Shown here: one piece after another, positions 43,008 through 51,364 of the stretch
Layout of the letters: each line of letters opens with the position of its first letter
Position numbering within the stretch: position 1 is the stretch's first letter
From: Oscillospiraceae bacterium
GTDB lineage: Bacteria > Bacillota > Clostridia > Oscillospirales > Oscillospiraceae
Length of the DNA stretch: 64,000 nt
Assembly (NCBI GenBank): GCA_015067435.1
Contig: SVMM01000008.1
Span: forward strand, 1-64,000
Direction: 5' to 3'
Made by a program: the position numbers and the translations under genes
The notes under the pieces: generated by a model
What the model was told of the DNA's origin: nothing
The model's database searches: none
Seen by the model: only the letters and a program-made list of their open reading frames with translations

Positions 43008-45653
43008 ATGAAAGAATTACCGAAGGTCTACGAGCCCCAACAGGTGGAGGGGCGCATCTATCAGATGTGGGAGGACAACAACTGCTTTCGCGCCGAGATC
43101 GATGCGGACAAGAAGCCGTTTTCCATCGTCATGCCGCCGCCGAACGTCACCGGCCAGCTCCATATGGGCCACGCCATGGACGCGACCCTGCAGGACATCC
43201 TGACGCGCTTTAAGCGGATGCAGGGCTACAGCGCCCTGTGGCTCCCCGGCACCGACCACGCGGGCATCGCCACGCAGATCAAGGTCGAGGAGGACTTACG
43301 CGTCAACGAGGGCAAGACCCGCTATGACCTCGGGCGCGAGAAGTTCCTCCAGCGCGTGTGGCAGTGGAAGGAGAAGTACGGCAACCGCATCGTCGAGCAG
43401 CAGAAGAAGATGGGCGCGAGCTGCGATTGGTCGCGCTCCCGCTTCACGATGGACGAGGGCTGCTCGAAGGCGGTGCGCGAGACGTTCTGCGAGCTCTATG
43501 ACAAGGGACTTATCTACAAGGGCAGCCGCATCATCAACTGGTGCCCGCACTGCCTGACCGCGCTTTCGGACGCGGAGGTCGAGTATGTGGACAAGCCCGG
43601 CCACCTGTGGTACATCCGCTACCCGCTCTCGGACGGCAGCGGCGACATCGTGGTCGCGACGACGCGTCCGGAGACGATGCTCGGCGACTCCGGTGTCGCG
43701 GTCAATCCGGAGGACGAGAAGTTCAAGCACCTGATTGGCAAGACCTGCATCCTGCCGCTCGTGAACCGTGAAATGCCCATCGTGGGCGACGAATACTGCG
43801 AGATTGGCTTCGGCACCGGCGCGGTGAAGATGACGCCCGCGCACGACCCCAACGACTTCGAGGTCGGCCTGCGTCACAACCTTGAGGTCATCCGCGTCAT
43901 CGCCGACGACGGTACGATCAACGAAAACGGCGGCAAGTACGAGGGCCTCGACCGCTACGAGTGCCGCAAGCAGATCGTGAAGGATCTGGAGGAGCAGGGC
44001 TATCTCGTCAAGACCGAGGACTACAGCCACAACGTCGGCACCTGCTACCGCTGCCACAACGACGTCGAGCCGCTGATCTCCGCGCAGTGGTTCGTCAAGA
44101 TGGAGCCGCTGGCGAAGGAGGCGCTGCGCGTCGTGAACGACGGCACGATCAAGTTCGTGCCCGAGCGCTTCGCCAAGATCTACACGAACTGGATGGAGAA
44201 CTGCCACGACTGGTGCATCTCGCGCCAGCTCTGGTGGGGCCACCAGATCCCCGCTTGGTACTGCGACGAGTGCGGCCACATCAATGTTTCCCGCGAAGAC
44301 CCCACCAAGTGCGAAAAGTGCGGCAGCGACAAGCTGACGCGCGAGGAGGATGTGCTTGACACGTGGTTCTCCTCCGCGCTCTGGCCGTTCTCGACCATGG
44401 GCTGGCCCGACAAGGACGCCGCCGACTTGGGCTACTGGTATCCCACGTCCGTCATGGTCACGGGCTACGACATCATCTTCTTCTGGGTCGCGCGCATGAT
44501 CTTCTCCGGTATGGAGCAGATGAAGAAGGAGCCGTTCAAGACCGTGCTGATCCACGGCCTCGTCCGCGACGACAAGGGCCGCAAGATGTCCAAATCCCTC
44601 GGCAACGGCATCGACCCGCTGGAGATGGCGGAAAAGTACGGCGCGGACGCGCTGCGCTTCAACCTCATCACCGGCAACAGCCCCGGCAACGACATGCGCT
44701 TCTACGTCGAGAAGTGCGAGGCGATGCGCAACTTCGCGAACAAGATCTGGAACGCCAGCCGCTTCGTGATGATGAACCTCACCATCGACCGCGTGGAGCT
44801 GCCGGAGAAGCTGGAACTGGAGGACAAGTGGATCCTCTCCAAGCTCAACACGCTGATCCGCGAGGTCACGGACAACATGGACGCGTTCGAGCTGGGCGTC
44901 GCGTCCGCGAAGCTCTATGACTTCATCTGGGACAACTACTGCGACTGGTATATCGAGCTGACGAAGGCGCGCCTCAACGGCACGGACGAGCAGGCGAAGG
45001 TGAACGCGCAGAACGTCCTGTGCTACGTCCTGACCGAAACGCTCAAGCTGCTGCACCCGTTCATGCCGTTCATCACCGAGGAGATCTGGCAGGCGCTGCC
45101 GCACGGCAAGCGCGACGAGGGCGTGCGGTTCCTGATGAAATCGAAGTGGCCGGAGTGGGACGACGCAATGTCCTTCCCCGCGGAGGAGCAGGCGATGGGC
45201 ATGGTTATCGAGGCGATCTCCGCCGTCCGCGCACGCCGCAACGAGATGAACGTCGCCCCGTCGAAGAAGGTGCACTACACCGTCGCCACCGCGCACGACG
45301 ATACGTTCCGCGCAGGCATTCCGTTCTTCCTGCGCCTTGCCTCGGCATCCGAGGTGACGCTCGCCGCGGCGGACGCGCCGAGCGCCGACGGCATGGTCGA
45401 GGTCGTGACTCACGCCGCGCGCGTGCTCATGCCGCTTTCCGAGCTGGTCGACTTTGAAAAGGAGCTCGCGCGCATCGCTAAGGAAAAGGCGAACGCGGAA
45501 AAGCAGCTCGCGGGCATCGAGGGCAAGCTCAAGAACGAGAACTTCGTCTCCAAGGCGCCCGAGGCGGTCGTCAACGCCGAGCGCGAGAAGGCGGAGAAGC
45601 TGCGCGCGCTGCTGGAAAAGCTGGAAGCCAGCGAGAAGGCAATGAAGAAATAA
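43008..45653 (+). CDS. valS: Valine-tRNA ligase
   Basis: An 881-residue class I synthetase. HIGH motif as [26 protein letters not shown] as [13 protein letters not shown], the editing domain around [16 protein letters not shown], and the C-terminal coiled-coil ([18 protein letters not shown]). SD AAGGAG precedes the ATG. It is controlled by the T-box leader through the YcxB-like gene. Confidence 0.98.
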   Translation: MKELPKVYEPQQVEGRIYQMWEDNNCFRAEIDADKKPFSIVMPPPNVTGQLHMGHAMDATLQDILTRFKRMQGYSALWLPGTDHAGIATQIKVEEDLRVNEGKTRYDLGREKFLQRVWQWKEKYGNRIVEQQKKMGASCDWSRSRFTMDEGCSKAVRETFCELYDKGLIYKGSRIINWCPHCLTALSDAEVEYVDKPGHLWYIRYPLSDGSGDIVVATTRPETMLGDSGVAVNPEDEKFKHLIGKTCILPLVNREMPIVGDEYCEIGFGTGAVKMTPAHDPNDFEVGLRHNLEVIRVIADDGTINENGGKYEGLDRYECRKQIVKDLEEQGYLVKTEDYSHNVGTCYRCHNDVEPLISAQWFVKMEPLAKEALRVVNDGTIKFVPERFAKIYTNWMENCHDWCISRQLWWGHQIPAWYCDECGHINVSREDPTKCEKCGSDKLTREEDVLDTWFSSALWPFSTMGWPDKDAADLGYWYPTSVMVTGYDIIFFWVARMIFSGMEQMKKEPFKTVLIHGLVRDDKGRKMSKSLGNGIDPLEMAEKYGADALRFNLITGNSPGNDMRFYVEKCEAMRNFANKIWNASRFVMMNLTIDRVELPEKLELEDKWILSKLNTLIREVTDNMDAFELGVASAKLYDFIWDNYCDWYIELTKARLNGTDEQAKVNAQNVLCYVLTETLKLLHPFMPFITEEIWQALPHGKRDEGVRFLMKSKWPEWDDAMSFPAEEQAMGMVIEAISAVRARRNEMNVAPSKKVHYTVATAHDDTFRAGIPFFLRLASASEVTLAAADAPSADGMVEVVTHAARVLMPLSELVDFEKELARIAKEKANAEKQLAGIEGKLKNENFVSKAPEAVVNAEREKAEKLRALLEKLEASEKAMKK

Positions 45654-45678
45654 ATCACAATATCAGGGAGGGCATGAC

Positions 45679-46698
45679 ATGAAACGCATCTTACTCGGCT
45701 CCACCGGCATTGAGATCGAGAAAAACGGCTTTGGCGCGCTCCCCATCCAGCGCATCACACGCGACGAGGCGGCACATCTGCTGCGAAAGGCGTACGACGG
45801 CGGCATCAACTACTTCGACACCGCCCGCGCATACACCGACAGCGAGGAGAAGATGGGCTACGCCTTCGTGGGGATGCGCGACAAGATCATCATCGCCACC
45901 AAGTCCGGCGCGAAGGAGGCCGCAGCGCTGCGCAAGGACCTTGAAACCAGCCTGCGGACGCTGGGGACGGACTACATCGACGTCTACCAGTTCCACAACC
46001 CGCCGTTCTGCCCGAAGCCCGGCGGCGAGGACGGCCTCTACGACGAGGCGCTCAAGATGAAAGCGGAGGGCAAGATCCGCCACATCTCCATCACCAACCA
46101 CCGCCTTGCCGTGGCGCGGGAGGCGATCGAATCCGGCCTGTACGCGACGCTGCAATTCCCGTTCAGCTACCTCTCCGGCGAGCAGGAGCTGGGGCTTGTC
46201 GCGGGCTGCCGCGCAAAGGGCATGGGCTTCATCGCCATGAAAGCGATGGCGGGTGGCCTGATCCGCGACGGCTATGCCGCCGCCGCGTTCATGGAGACGC
46301 AGGACGACGTCGTGCCCATCTGGGGCGTGCAGCACGAGTGGGAGCTGGATCAGTTCCTCGACTGCGTGAAGAACGGCGCGGAGCTGACCGATGAGCGCCG
46401 CGCGATCATCGAAAAGGACCGCGGGGAGCTCAGCGGCGAATTCTGCCGCGGCTGCGGCTACTGTATGCCGTGTCCGCAGGGCATCCAGATCAACCAATGC
46501 GCGCGCATGGTGCTGATGGCGCGGCGCGCCGGAGAGCGGGACTGGAAGACCGAATACTGGCAGCAGGAGATGAAGAAGGTGGAGAACTGCGTCCGCTGCG
46601 GCCAGTGCGCGGCAAAGTGCCCCTACGGCCTCAACACGCCGGAGCTGCTGCGCGAGAACTACGAGGAATACTGGAAGATCCTCGCGGAGAGCAAGTGA
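45679..46698 (+). CDS. Aldo/keto reductase with two [4Fe-4S] clusters
   Basis: A 339-residue protein: an aldo/keto reductase barrel (GTDYIDVYQFHN, DTARAYTDSEEKMGYAF, Asp and Tyr of the active site present) followed by a ferredoxin-like part with CRGCGYCMPCP and CVRCGQCAAKCPYG. Members occur in many anaerobes; the substrate is unknown. The ATG at 45679 follows GGGAGG. It is 25 bases from valS and may be read from the same message. Confidence 0.9.
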   Translation: MKRILLGSTGIEIEKNGFGALPIQRITRDEAAHLLRKAYDGGINYFDTARAYTDSEEKMGYAFVGMRDKIIIATKSGAKEAAALRKDLETSLRTLGTDYIDVYQFHNPPFCPKPGGEDGLYDEALKMKAEGKIRHISITNHRLAVAREAIESGLYATLQFPFSYLSGEQELGLVAGCRAKGMGFIAMKAMAGGLIRDGYAAAAFMETQDDVVPIWGVQHEWELDQFLDCVKNGAELTDERRAIIEKDRGELSGEFCRGCGYCMPCPQGIQINQCARMVLMARRAGERDWKTEYWQQEMKKVENCVRCGQCAAKCPYGLNTPELLRENYEEYWKILAESK

Positions 46699-46760
46699 GC
46701 GAAAAAGAAAAGCCGTCCGGCGCGCGTTTCGACGACTTCGGACAGGCGGAACAAACTATA

Positions 46761-46793
46761 ATCATCCTGCACGCTCGTGCAGGATGATTTTTT
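46761..46793 (+). terminator. Terminator before the spoIIA operon
   Basis: ATCATCCTGCACG (46761-46773), loop CT, CGTGCAGGATGAT (46776-46788), then TTTTTTA. It separates valS/reductase transcripts from spoIIAA. Confidence 0.85.
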
Positions 46794-46832
46794 ATGCCGA
46801 CGGAAGGGCGGCTTCACGAAGGAGGGCACAGG

Positions 46833-47156
46833 ATGGATGTGCAGACAAGATCGGAAGGGCGGGAGCTGACCGTTCTCTTCCGCGGCGAGCTGGATCACCA
46901 CGCCGCACAGGAGACCGTGACGGCGCTGGAACGGGCGGTGGACGCGGCGCTGCCGCAGAGGCTTGTGTTGGATTTCCGCGGCGTGACGTTCATGGACAGC
47001 TCCGGCCTCGCGGTGGTGATGCGCGCGCACCGACGCATGACGGCGCTGGGCGGGAGCCTTGTGCTCGTCAACGTGCCGAAGCAGGCGAAAAAGGTATTCG
47101 ACGCGGCGGGGATCTCAAGCCGCGTTGCAATGGAGGGATCGGAACATGAAGGTTAA
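46833..47156 (+). CDS. spoIIAA: Anti-sigma-F factor antagonist SpoIIAA
   Basis: A 107-residue STAS-domain protein. The phospho-acceptor serine lies in TFMDSSGLAVV. Dephosphorylated, it binds SpoIIAB and frees sigma-F in the forespore. The ATG at 46833 follows AAGGAGG; the longer frame to 46794 runs through the terminator and lacks a good ribosome site. The end overlaps spoIIAB by 11 bases. Confidence 0.92.
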   Translation: MDVQTRSEGRELTVLFRGELDHHAAQETVTALERAVDAALPQRLVLDFRGVTFMDSSGLAVVMRAHRRMTALGGSLVLVNVPKQAKKVFDAAGISSRVAMEGSEHEG

Positions 47157-47592
47157 GCCGGAGAATTACATAGCGATCGAACTGCTCAGCCGCAGTGCCA
47201 ACGAGGCGTTTGCCCGAACGGCGGTCGCGGCGTTCGCCGCGCAGCTTGACCCGACGCTCGACGAGCTGGGCGACATCAGAACCGCGGTCAGCGAGGCGGT
47301 GACAAACGCCATCGTCCACGCCTATCCCGACGCGCTCGGTAAGATTTCGCTGCGCGCGAGCGTGTTTGACGGCAACATGCTGGAAATCGTCGTGCGGGAC
47401 TGGGGCTGCGGCATCGCGGACGTGGAGAAGGCGCGCGAACCGCTCTACACCACCGGCGGCGAGGAGCGCAGCGGCATGGGCTTCACCATCATGGAGAGCT
47501 TCATGGACTCGCTCGCCGTGCGCTCGAAGCCGGGCAGGGGCACCGTCATCACGATGAAGCGCCGGATCGCGCAGCGCGGCGGGAGAAGATGA
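47146..47592 (+). CDS. spoIIAB: Anti-sigma-F factor SpoIIAB (serine kinase)
   Basis: A 148-residue GHKL kinase. Motifs: RTAVSEAVTNAIVHAYP (N box), RDWGCGIADVEKA (G1) and TTGGEERSGMGFTIMESFMD (G2). It holds sigma-F inactive and phosphorylates SpoIIAA. The ATG at 47146 is preceded by GGAGG and overlaps spoIIAA. Confidence 0.95.
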   Translation: MKVKPENYIAIELLSRSANEAFARTAVAAFAAQLDPTLDELGDIRTAVSEAVTNAIVHAYPDALGKISLRASVFDGNMLEIVVRDWGCGIADVEKAREPLYTTGGEERSGMGFTIMESFMDSLAVRSKPGRGTVITMKRRIAQRGGRR

Positions 47593-48296
47593 GCGCGGAG
47601 ACCCTGTCGCTGCTGGAAATGGCGCAGCAGGGCAACGAGGAAGCCTGCGAACGCGTGCTCCGCGAGAACACGGGCCTTATCTGGAGCGTTGTGCGGCGCT
47701 TTTTCGGACGCGGTGTCGAGACGGACGACCTCTATCAGCTCGGATGTCTTGGATTCTTCAAGGCTGTCAAGGGATTCGACCTTACATATGGGACACAGTT
47801 CTCAACCTACGCGGTGCCGAAGATCGCGGGCGAGATCCGCCGCTTTCTGCGGGACGACGGGCCCGTCAAGGTCGAACGGAGCGTGCGCGAGCGCGCGCTT
47901 GCAGTCTGCGGCGCGCGGGATCGGCTGCGCGCCGCGCTGGGGCGGGAACCGGCGCTGTCCGAGCTGGCGGAGGAGACCGGCTTTGCCGTCGAGGAGCTGG
48001 CGGAGCTGGAACTCGCCGCCGCCGCGCCGGAATCGCTGCAACAGGAATTTGGCGACGGTCTGGCGCTGGAGGATATCCTCAGCTCCGGCACAACGGAGGA
48101 GGGAATGGTCGAGCGCATCGCCCTGCGCGCGGGCATCGACGCGCTGCCGCGGCAGGAAAAGCTGACGGTGCTGCTGCGCTTCTACAAGGGGCTGACGCAG
48201 GATCAGACCGCGCGCGTGCTGGGCGTGTCGCAGGTGCAGGTGTCGCGGCTGGAGCGCCGCGCGCTGCAAAATCTGAAAAAGGAACTGGAAGCCTGA
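47589..48296 (+). CDS. sigF: RNA polymerase sporulation sigma factor SigF
   Basis: A 235-residue sigma factor for the early forespore. Region 2 (ENTGLIWSVVRRFFGRGVETDDLYQLGCLGFFKAVKGFD), region 3 (REPALSELAEETG) and region 4 (LTQDQTARVLGVSQVQVSRLERRAL) are intact. Its ATG overlaps the spoIIAB stop (ATGA), the classical spoIIA operon order. Confidence 0.95.
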   Translation: MSAETLSLLEMAQQGNEEACERVLRENTGLIWSVVRRFFGRGVETDDLYQLGCLGFFKAVKGFDLTYGTQFSTYAVPKIAGEIRRFLRDDGPVKVERSVRERALAVCGARDRLRAALGREPALSELAEETGFAVEELAELELAAAAPESLQQEFGDGLALEDILSSGTTEEGMVERIALRAGIDALPRQEKLTVLLRFYKGLTQDQTARVLGVSQVQVSRLERRALQNLKKELEA

Positions 48297-48297
48297 G

Positions 48298-48330
48298 CGG
48301 CTCCGCGGGGATCACCCGGCGGAGCCGTTT
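48298..48330 (+). terminator. Terminator of the spoIIA operon
   Basis: CGGCTCCGC (48298-48306) pairs with GCGGAGCCG (48319-48327), followed by TTT. It faces the convergent GNAT gene. Confidence 0.7.
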
Positions 48331-48334
48331 GCTG

Positions 48335-48889
48335 TCAGCCAACCGGGACCCAGTAACGCTTCATTCTGGTCCCGTCGACGTCAATGGCTTTTTCAAATAC
48401 GCCACCGTTGGCGATAATCGTCTTTTCGCTCGCAAAATTGTCCTCATCGCATACGACAAGCATCCTGTCGATGCCGAGCTTCTTCGCATTTGACCGATTG
48501 AGACGCAGCATTTCTTTTGCATATCCCTTTCCGCGCTCGGAAGGTCGGACCGAATAGCCGCAATGCCCGCCCCATGTACCGAGGATCGGATGATTGATAT
48601 GGTGCCGCAGGTCAATGATCCCCACGATGCGGTTGTCGCTCTTCCTGACAGCCAGAAACATATGCGAAGGAACGGAAGTTCCGACAGAGCCGCAGGTTTC
48701 TTCGCTCTTTCGCAATCTGCATATCTCGATCCATTCTTCCGCGGAGCTGCTCGAATTCAGCGACATGCACCCGGCAAACTGATCGTTGCTGCCGGCGTCG
48801 AAATCCAGTATTTCCTGCCGAAAGGCCCAGATATCTTCCGCGTATTCCGCGCATGGCTCCAGCAAAAAGAGTTCTTCCACGGTTCTCAC
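48335..48889 (-). CDS. GNAT-family N-acetyltransferase
   Basis: A 184-residue protein with the acetyl-CoA loop GYSVRPSERGKGYAKEMLRLN and the preceding strand VGIIDLRHHIN. The substrate is unknown. Its ATG overlaps the TIGR03915 stop by ATGA, so it is likely translated with the SOS-controlled genes upstream. Confidence 0.88.
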   Translation of the reverse strand: MRTVEELFLLEPCAEYAEDIWAFRQEILDFDAGSNDQFAGCMSLNSSSSAEEWIEICRLRKSEETCGSVGTSVPSHMFLAVRKSDNRIVGIIDLRHHINHPILGTWGGHCGYSVRPSERGKGYAKEMLRLNRSNAKKLGIDRMLVVCDEDNFASEKTIIANGGVFEKAIDVDGTRMKRYWVPVG

Positions 48890-49725
48890 CCCATTCTTAA
48901 TCGTTCCGTATGATCCTCCGGTAACATATCACATTTTCCTTTCGGCGGCAAGGCTGTTTCACCGTCGACGCTGAGCGCCTCGTCCGGCTGGAATTCCGTC
49001 ATCGTGCTCCGGTAGCGCAGGGGCAGATGCGTCATTTGGAGCTTGGAATTTTCCCGCTCGCGGATGGCGACAGAGTCGTAGAACCGGCGCCAGAGACGGC
49101 GGTATTCCGTCTCCTCTCCGTCCGGCTGCGCCATTTCAAAGGCGTCGAGCGGCACGATGCGCGAAACGCCGCCCGCGTAGAGCAGTGCCTCGCGGTGGGT
49201 GCGGTCGTAGATGAAGAACGTCTCGTTGTAGCAGCGGTCGCAGAAGTGGCCGCGCAGCAGCGGCAGCACGCGGTTTTTCGGTTCGATCTCCGCGCCGAGC
49301 ATCCCGTCGAACACCGAGAAGCGCAGAAAACCGCGCAGGTGCTCCACCTCGCCGGACATGTGCCGCACGGCGCGCAGCAGCGGCTGGTAATCCTCGTCCG
49401 ACAACCGCGAGAGGTACTGCGGACCCTCGCGGTAGAGCTTGGCGACAAAGCGGTAGATCGCCAGCTCCTTATCGGGCAGACAGGTGAGGAACGCACGCTG
49501 CAAAAACGGCACGACTTCGCCCGAAATCTTGCGCAGGCTGCGCAGCACCCGCTGCGCGTGCGCGCGGTCGGTCGGAACCGTGCGCACGTCGAATATGCAC
49601 GGTTCAGCGTCCCCAGCGTCGACGATGGCGGTGGGACGTTCTTTTTGCGTGTAGCTTTCGTAGATACAGCTCAAAAGCCCGTCGAAGCTGCCATCGTACT
49701 GATAGATGATCTCGCGCCATGCCAT
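48886..49725 (-). CDS. TIGR03915-family protein, partner of the radical SAM protein
   Basis: A 279-residue protein starting MAWREIIYQYDGSFDGLLSCIYESY, with ENRVLPLL-like NRVLPLLRGHFCDRCYNETFFIYDRTH and a C-terminal ...LWRRFYDSVAIRERENSKLQMTHLPLRY. That pattern is the TIGR03915 family, found almost always next to TIGR03916. A role in DNA repair or modification is suspected but unproven. The ATG at 49725 follows AAGGAG. It follows the radical SAM gene in the SOS operon. Confidence 0.85.
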   Translation of the reverse strand: MAWREIIYQYDGSFDGLLSCIYESYTQKERPTAIVDAGDAEPCIFDVRTVPTDRAHAQRVLRSLRKISGEVVPFLQRAFLTCLPDKELAIYRFVAKLYREGPQYLSRLSDEDYQPLLRAVRHMSGEVEHLRGFLRFSVFDGMLGAEIEPKNRVLPLLRGHFCDRCYNETFFIYDRTHREALLYAGGVSRIVPLDAFEMAQPDGEETEYRRLWRRFYDSVAIRERENSKLQMTHLPLRYRSTMTEFQPDEALSVDGETALPPKGKCDMLPEDHTERLRMG

Positions 49726-49786
49726 GTTACGCTCCTTGCAGTTGCTCATATGCCGCGCCGCGGAACCGACGGGCGCTGCTGACGGT

Positions 49787-51055
49787 TCAGCCGACGCGGT
49801 CGAACAGGGAAAGCTGTTCAAACTGCGCCGCGGGCAGGGCGGCGCGCTCGGCCGCCATCAGGCTTGCCATGACGCCCGCCGCGGACAGGCGGAGCGGGGA
49901 GACAAGCCGCCCCTGACAGGTGAGAAAGTATTGCGCGCGCTTGAGCACGACGCCGAGCTTCTTCAGATCGTCGACATGCAGCGCGCCCGCGCGGCGCGCC
50001 GTCAGGATGCGCCGCGCCGAAACAACGCCGACGCCGGGCACGCGCAGCAGCGCTTCGTAGTCCGCGCGGTTGACCTCCACGGGGAAGAACTCCGGGTGCC
50101 GCAGCGCCCAGCAGCACTTGGGGTCGAGCCTCGGGTCGAAGTCCGGCGCGTCCTCGCTGAGCAGCTCTTCGGCGCGGAAGCCGTAGAACCGCAGCAGCCA
50201 GTCCGCCTGATAGAGCCGGTGCTCCCGCAGCAGCGGCGGCTTGGTTTCAAGCGACGGCAGCATCGTGTTTTCCACGACCGGCACATAGGCGGAGTAGAAC
50301 ACGCGGCGGAGCCGATACCGCTCGTAGAGCGATTCGGTCAGGTGCAGGATGTGGCGGTCGCTCTCTCCGGTGGCGCCGACGATGAGCTGCGTCGCCTGTC
50401 CGGCGGGGGCGAAGTGCGGCGCGGAGCGGTATTTTGCCAGCGCCTCCCGGTTTTCGACGACCTGATCGCGAATCTGCCGCATGGGGGCGAGGATCGCGCG
50501 CTTCGTCTTGTTCGGCGCGAGGCTCCTGAGCGACGCTTCGCTCGGCAGCTCGATGTTCACGCTCAGACGGTCGGCAAGCAGGCCGAGCTGTTCGATAAGC
50601 TCCGGCGACGTGCCGGGGATCGCCTTGGCGTGAATATAGCCGTTGAAGCGGTACTCCTCCCGCAGCAGCCGCAGCGCGCGAATCATCAGCTCCGTCGTCC
50701 GGTCGGGCGAGCCGAGGACGGCGGAGGAAAGGAACAGCCCCTCGATGTAGTTGCGCCGATAGAAGCCGATGGTCAGTTCGGCAAGCTCGCGCGGCTCGAA
50801 GGTGGCGCGCCGCGTCTCGTTCGTGCGCCGGTTGACGCAGTACTTGCAGTCGTAACAGCAGTCGTTGGAGAGCAGCACCTTCAACAGCGTGATGCAGCGC
50901 CCGTCCGCGGAGAAGCTGTGGCAGCAGCCGGCGAGGGAGGACGAGGTGTTGCCGATCATCCCCTCCCGATGGGAACGGCGCGCGCCGCTCGACGTGCACG
51001 CCGCGTCGTATTTCGCGGCGTCGGCGAGGATGGCGAGCTTGTCCGCCAGCTCCAT
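49787..51055 (-). CDS. TIGR03916-family radical SAM protein, putative DNA repair
   Basis: A 422-residue protein. The iron-sulphur motif is CCYDCKYC (Cys-x3-Cys-x2-Cys read as C-CYDC-KYC), followed by VNRRTNETRRATF and GLFLSSAV. Near the C-terminus, LLRVPGVGVVSARRILTARRAG is a helix-hairpin-helix DNA-binding motif. These fit a radical SAM enzyme working on DNA. I use the ATG at 51055 (MELADKLAILADAAKYD), the family's usual start. It follows a 43-residue ORF by five bases and lies in an operon with three LexA-like boxes. Confidence 0.88.
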   Translation of the reverse strand: MELADKLAILADAAKYDAACTSSGARRSHREGMIGNTSSSLAGCCHSFSADGRCITLLKVLLSNDCCYDCKYCVNRRTNETRRATFEPRELAELTIGFYRRNYIEGLFLSSAVLGSPDRTTELMIRALRLLREEYRFNGYIHAKAIPGTSPELIEQLGLLADRLSVNIELPSEASLRSLAPNKTKRAILAPMRQIRDQVVENREALAKYRSAPHFAPAGQATQLIVGATGESDRHILHLTESLYERYRLRRVFYSAYVPVVENTMLPSLETKPPLLREHRLYQADWLLRFYGFRAEELLSEDAPDFDPRLDPKCCWALRHPEFFPVEVNRADYEALLRVPGVGVVSARRILTARRAGALHVDDLKKLGVVLKRAQYFLTCQGRLVSPLRLSAAGVMASLMAAERAALPAAQFEQLSLFDRVG

Positions 51056-51060
51056 GGCAA

Positions 51061-51192
51061 TTATGCGGCGCGGCTGACGCTGCGCTCCCGATGCGCATCG
51101 CGCGGCGTATCCAGCCATTCGATGACGCGCATGAGATTTGCGGACGCAACGCCCACGCCGATGAAAACGAAGAGCAAAGCAGAACCTGTCAT
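51061..51192 (-). CDS. SOS-controlled membrane miniprotein (43 aa)
   Basis: MTGSALLFVFIGVGVASANL holds one membrane segment, followed by a charged tail (VIEWLDTPRDAHRERS). The ATG at 51192 follows GGAGGG at a good distance, a much stronger ribosome site than the radical SAM gene has. It is the first gene behind a consensus promoter flanked by LexA boxes. The size and layout recall SOS-induced division inhibitors (YneA, SidA), but there is no sequence similarity I can claim. It might also serve only as a translational leader. Confidence 0.6.
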   Translation of the reverse strand: MTGSALLFVFIGVGVASANLMRVIEWLDTPRDAHRERSVSRAA

Positions 51193-51208
51193 GATCGATC
51201 CCTCCATA

Positions 51209-51276
51209 GAACTAATGTTCGATACGGATTATAACTCGAACAAACGTACTTGTCAATACAAATCGAACAAAATTTC
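51209..51276 (-). promoter_or_regulatory. SOS promoter with three LexA-type boxes
   Basis: On the minus strand TTGACA (51256-51251), 17 bases, TATAAT (51233-51228) is fully consensus. LexA boxes (GAAC-N4-GTTC): GAACTAATGTTC (51209-51220, perfect, just downstream of the -10); GAACAAACGTAC (51238-51249, one mismatch, within the spacer); GAACAAAATTTC (51265-51276, one mismatch, upstream of the -35). Starts are 29 and 27 bases apart. Strong repression relieved by DNA damage is expected. Confidence 0.88.
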
Positions 51277-51307
51277 TAAATAATATGCCGAAACGGGAAA
51301 AAGAGGC

Positions 51308-51336
51308 TTGTATTCAAACGCGCTTTCCTCTATAAT
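51308..51336 (+). promoter_or_regulatory. Promoter of the pcrA/uvrD gene
   Basis: TTGTAT (51308-51313), 17 bases, TATAAT (51331-51336). It lies about 30 bases from the third LexA box of the divergent operon, so LexA might also affect it. Confidence 0.65.
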
Positions 51337-51364
51337 GTGTCGGAGAAAGAGAGGATTACCGGAT

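Noticed and set aside
43296-45413. A 705-codon minus-strand open frame
   Set aside because: Entirely opposite valS; composition is that of an antisense frame and there is no start signal.
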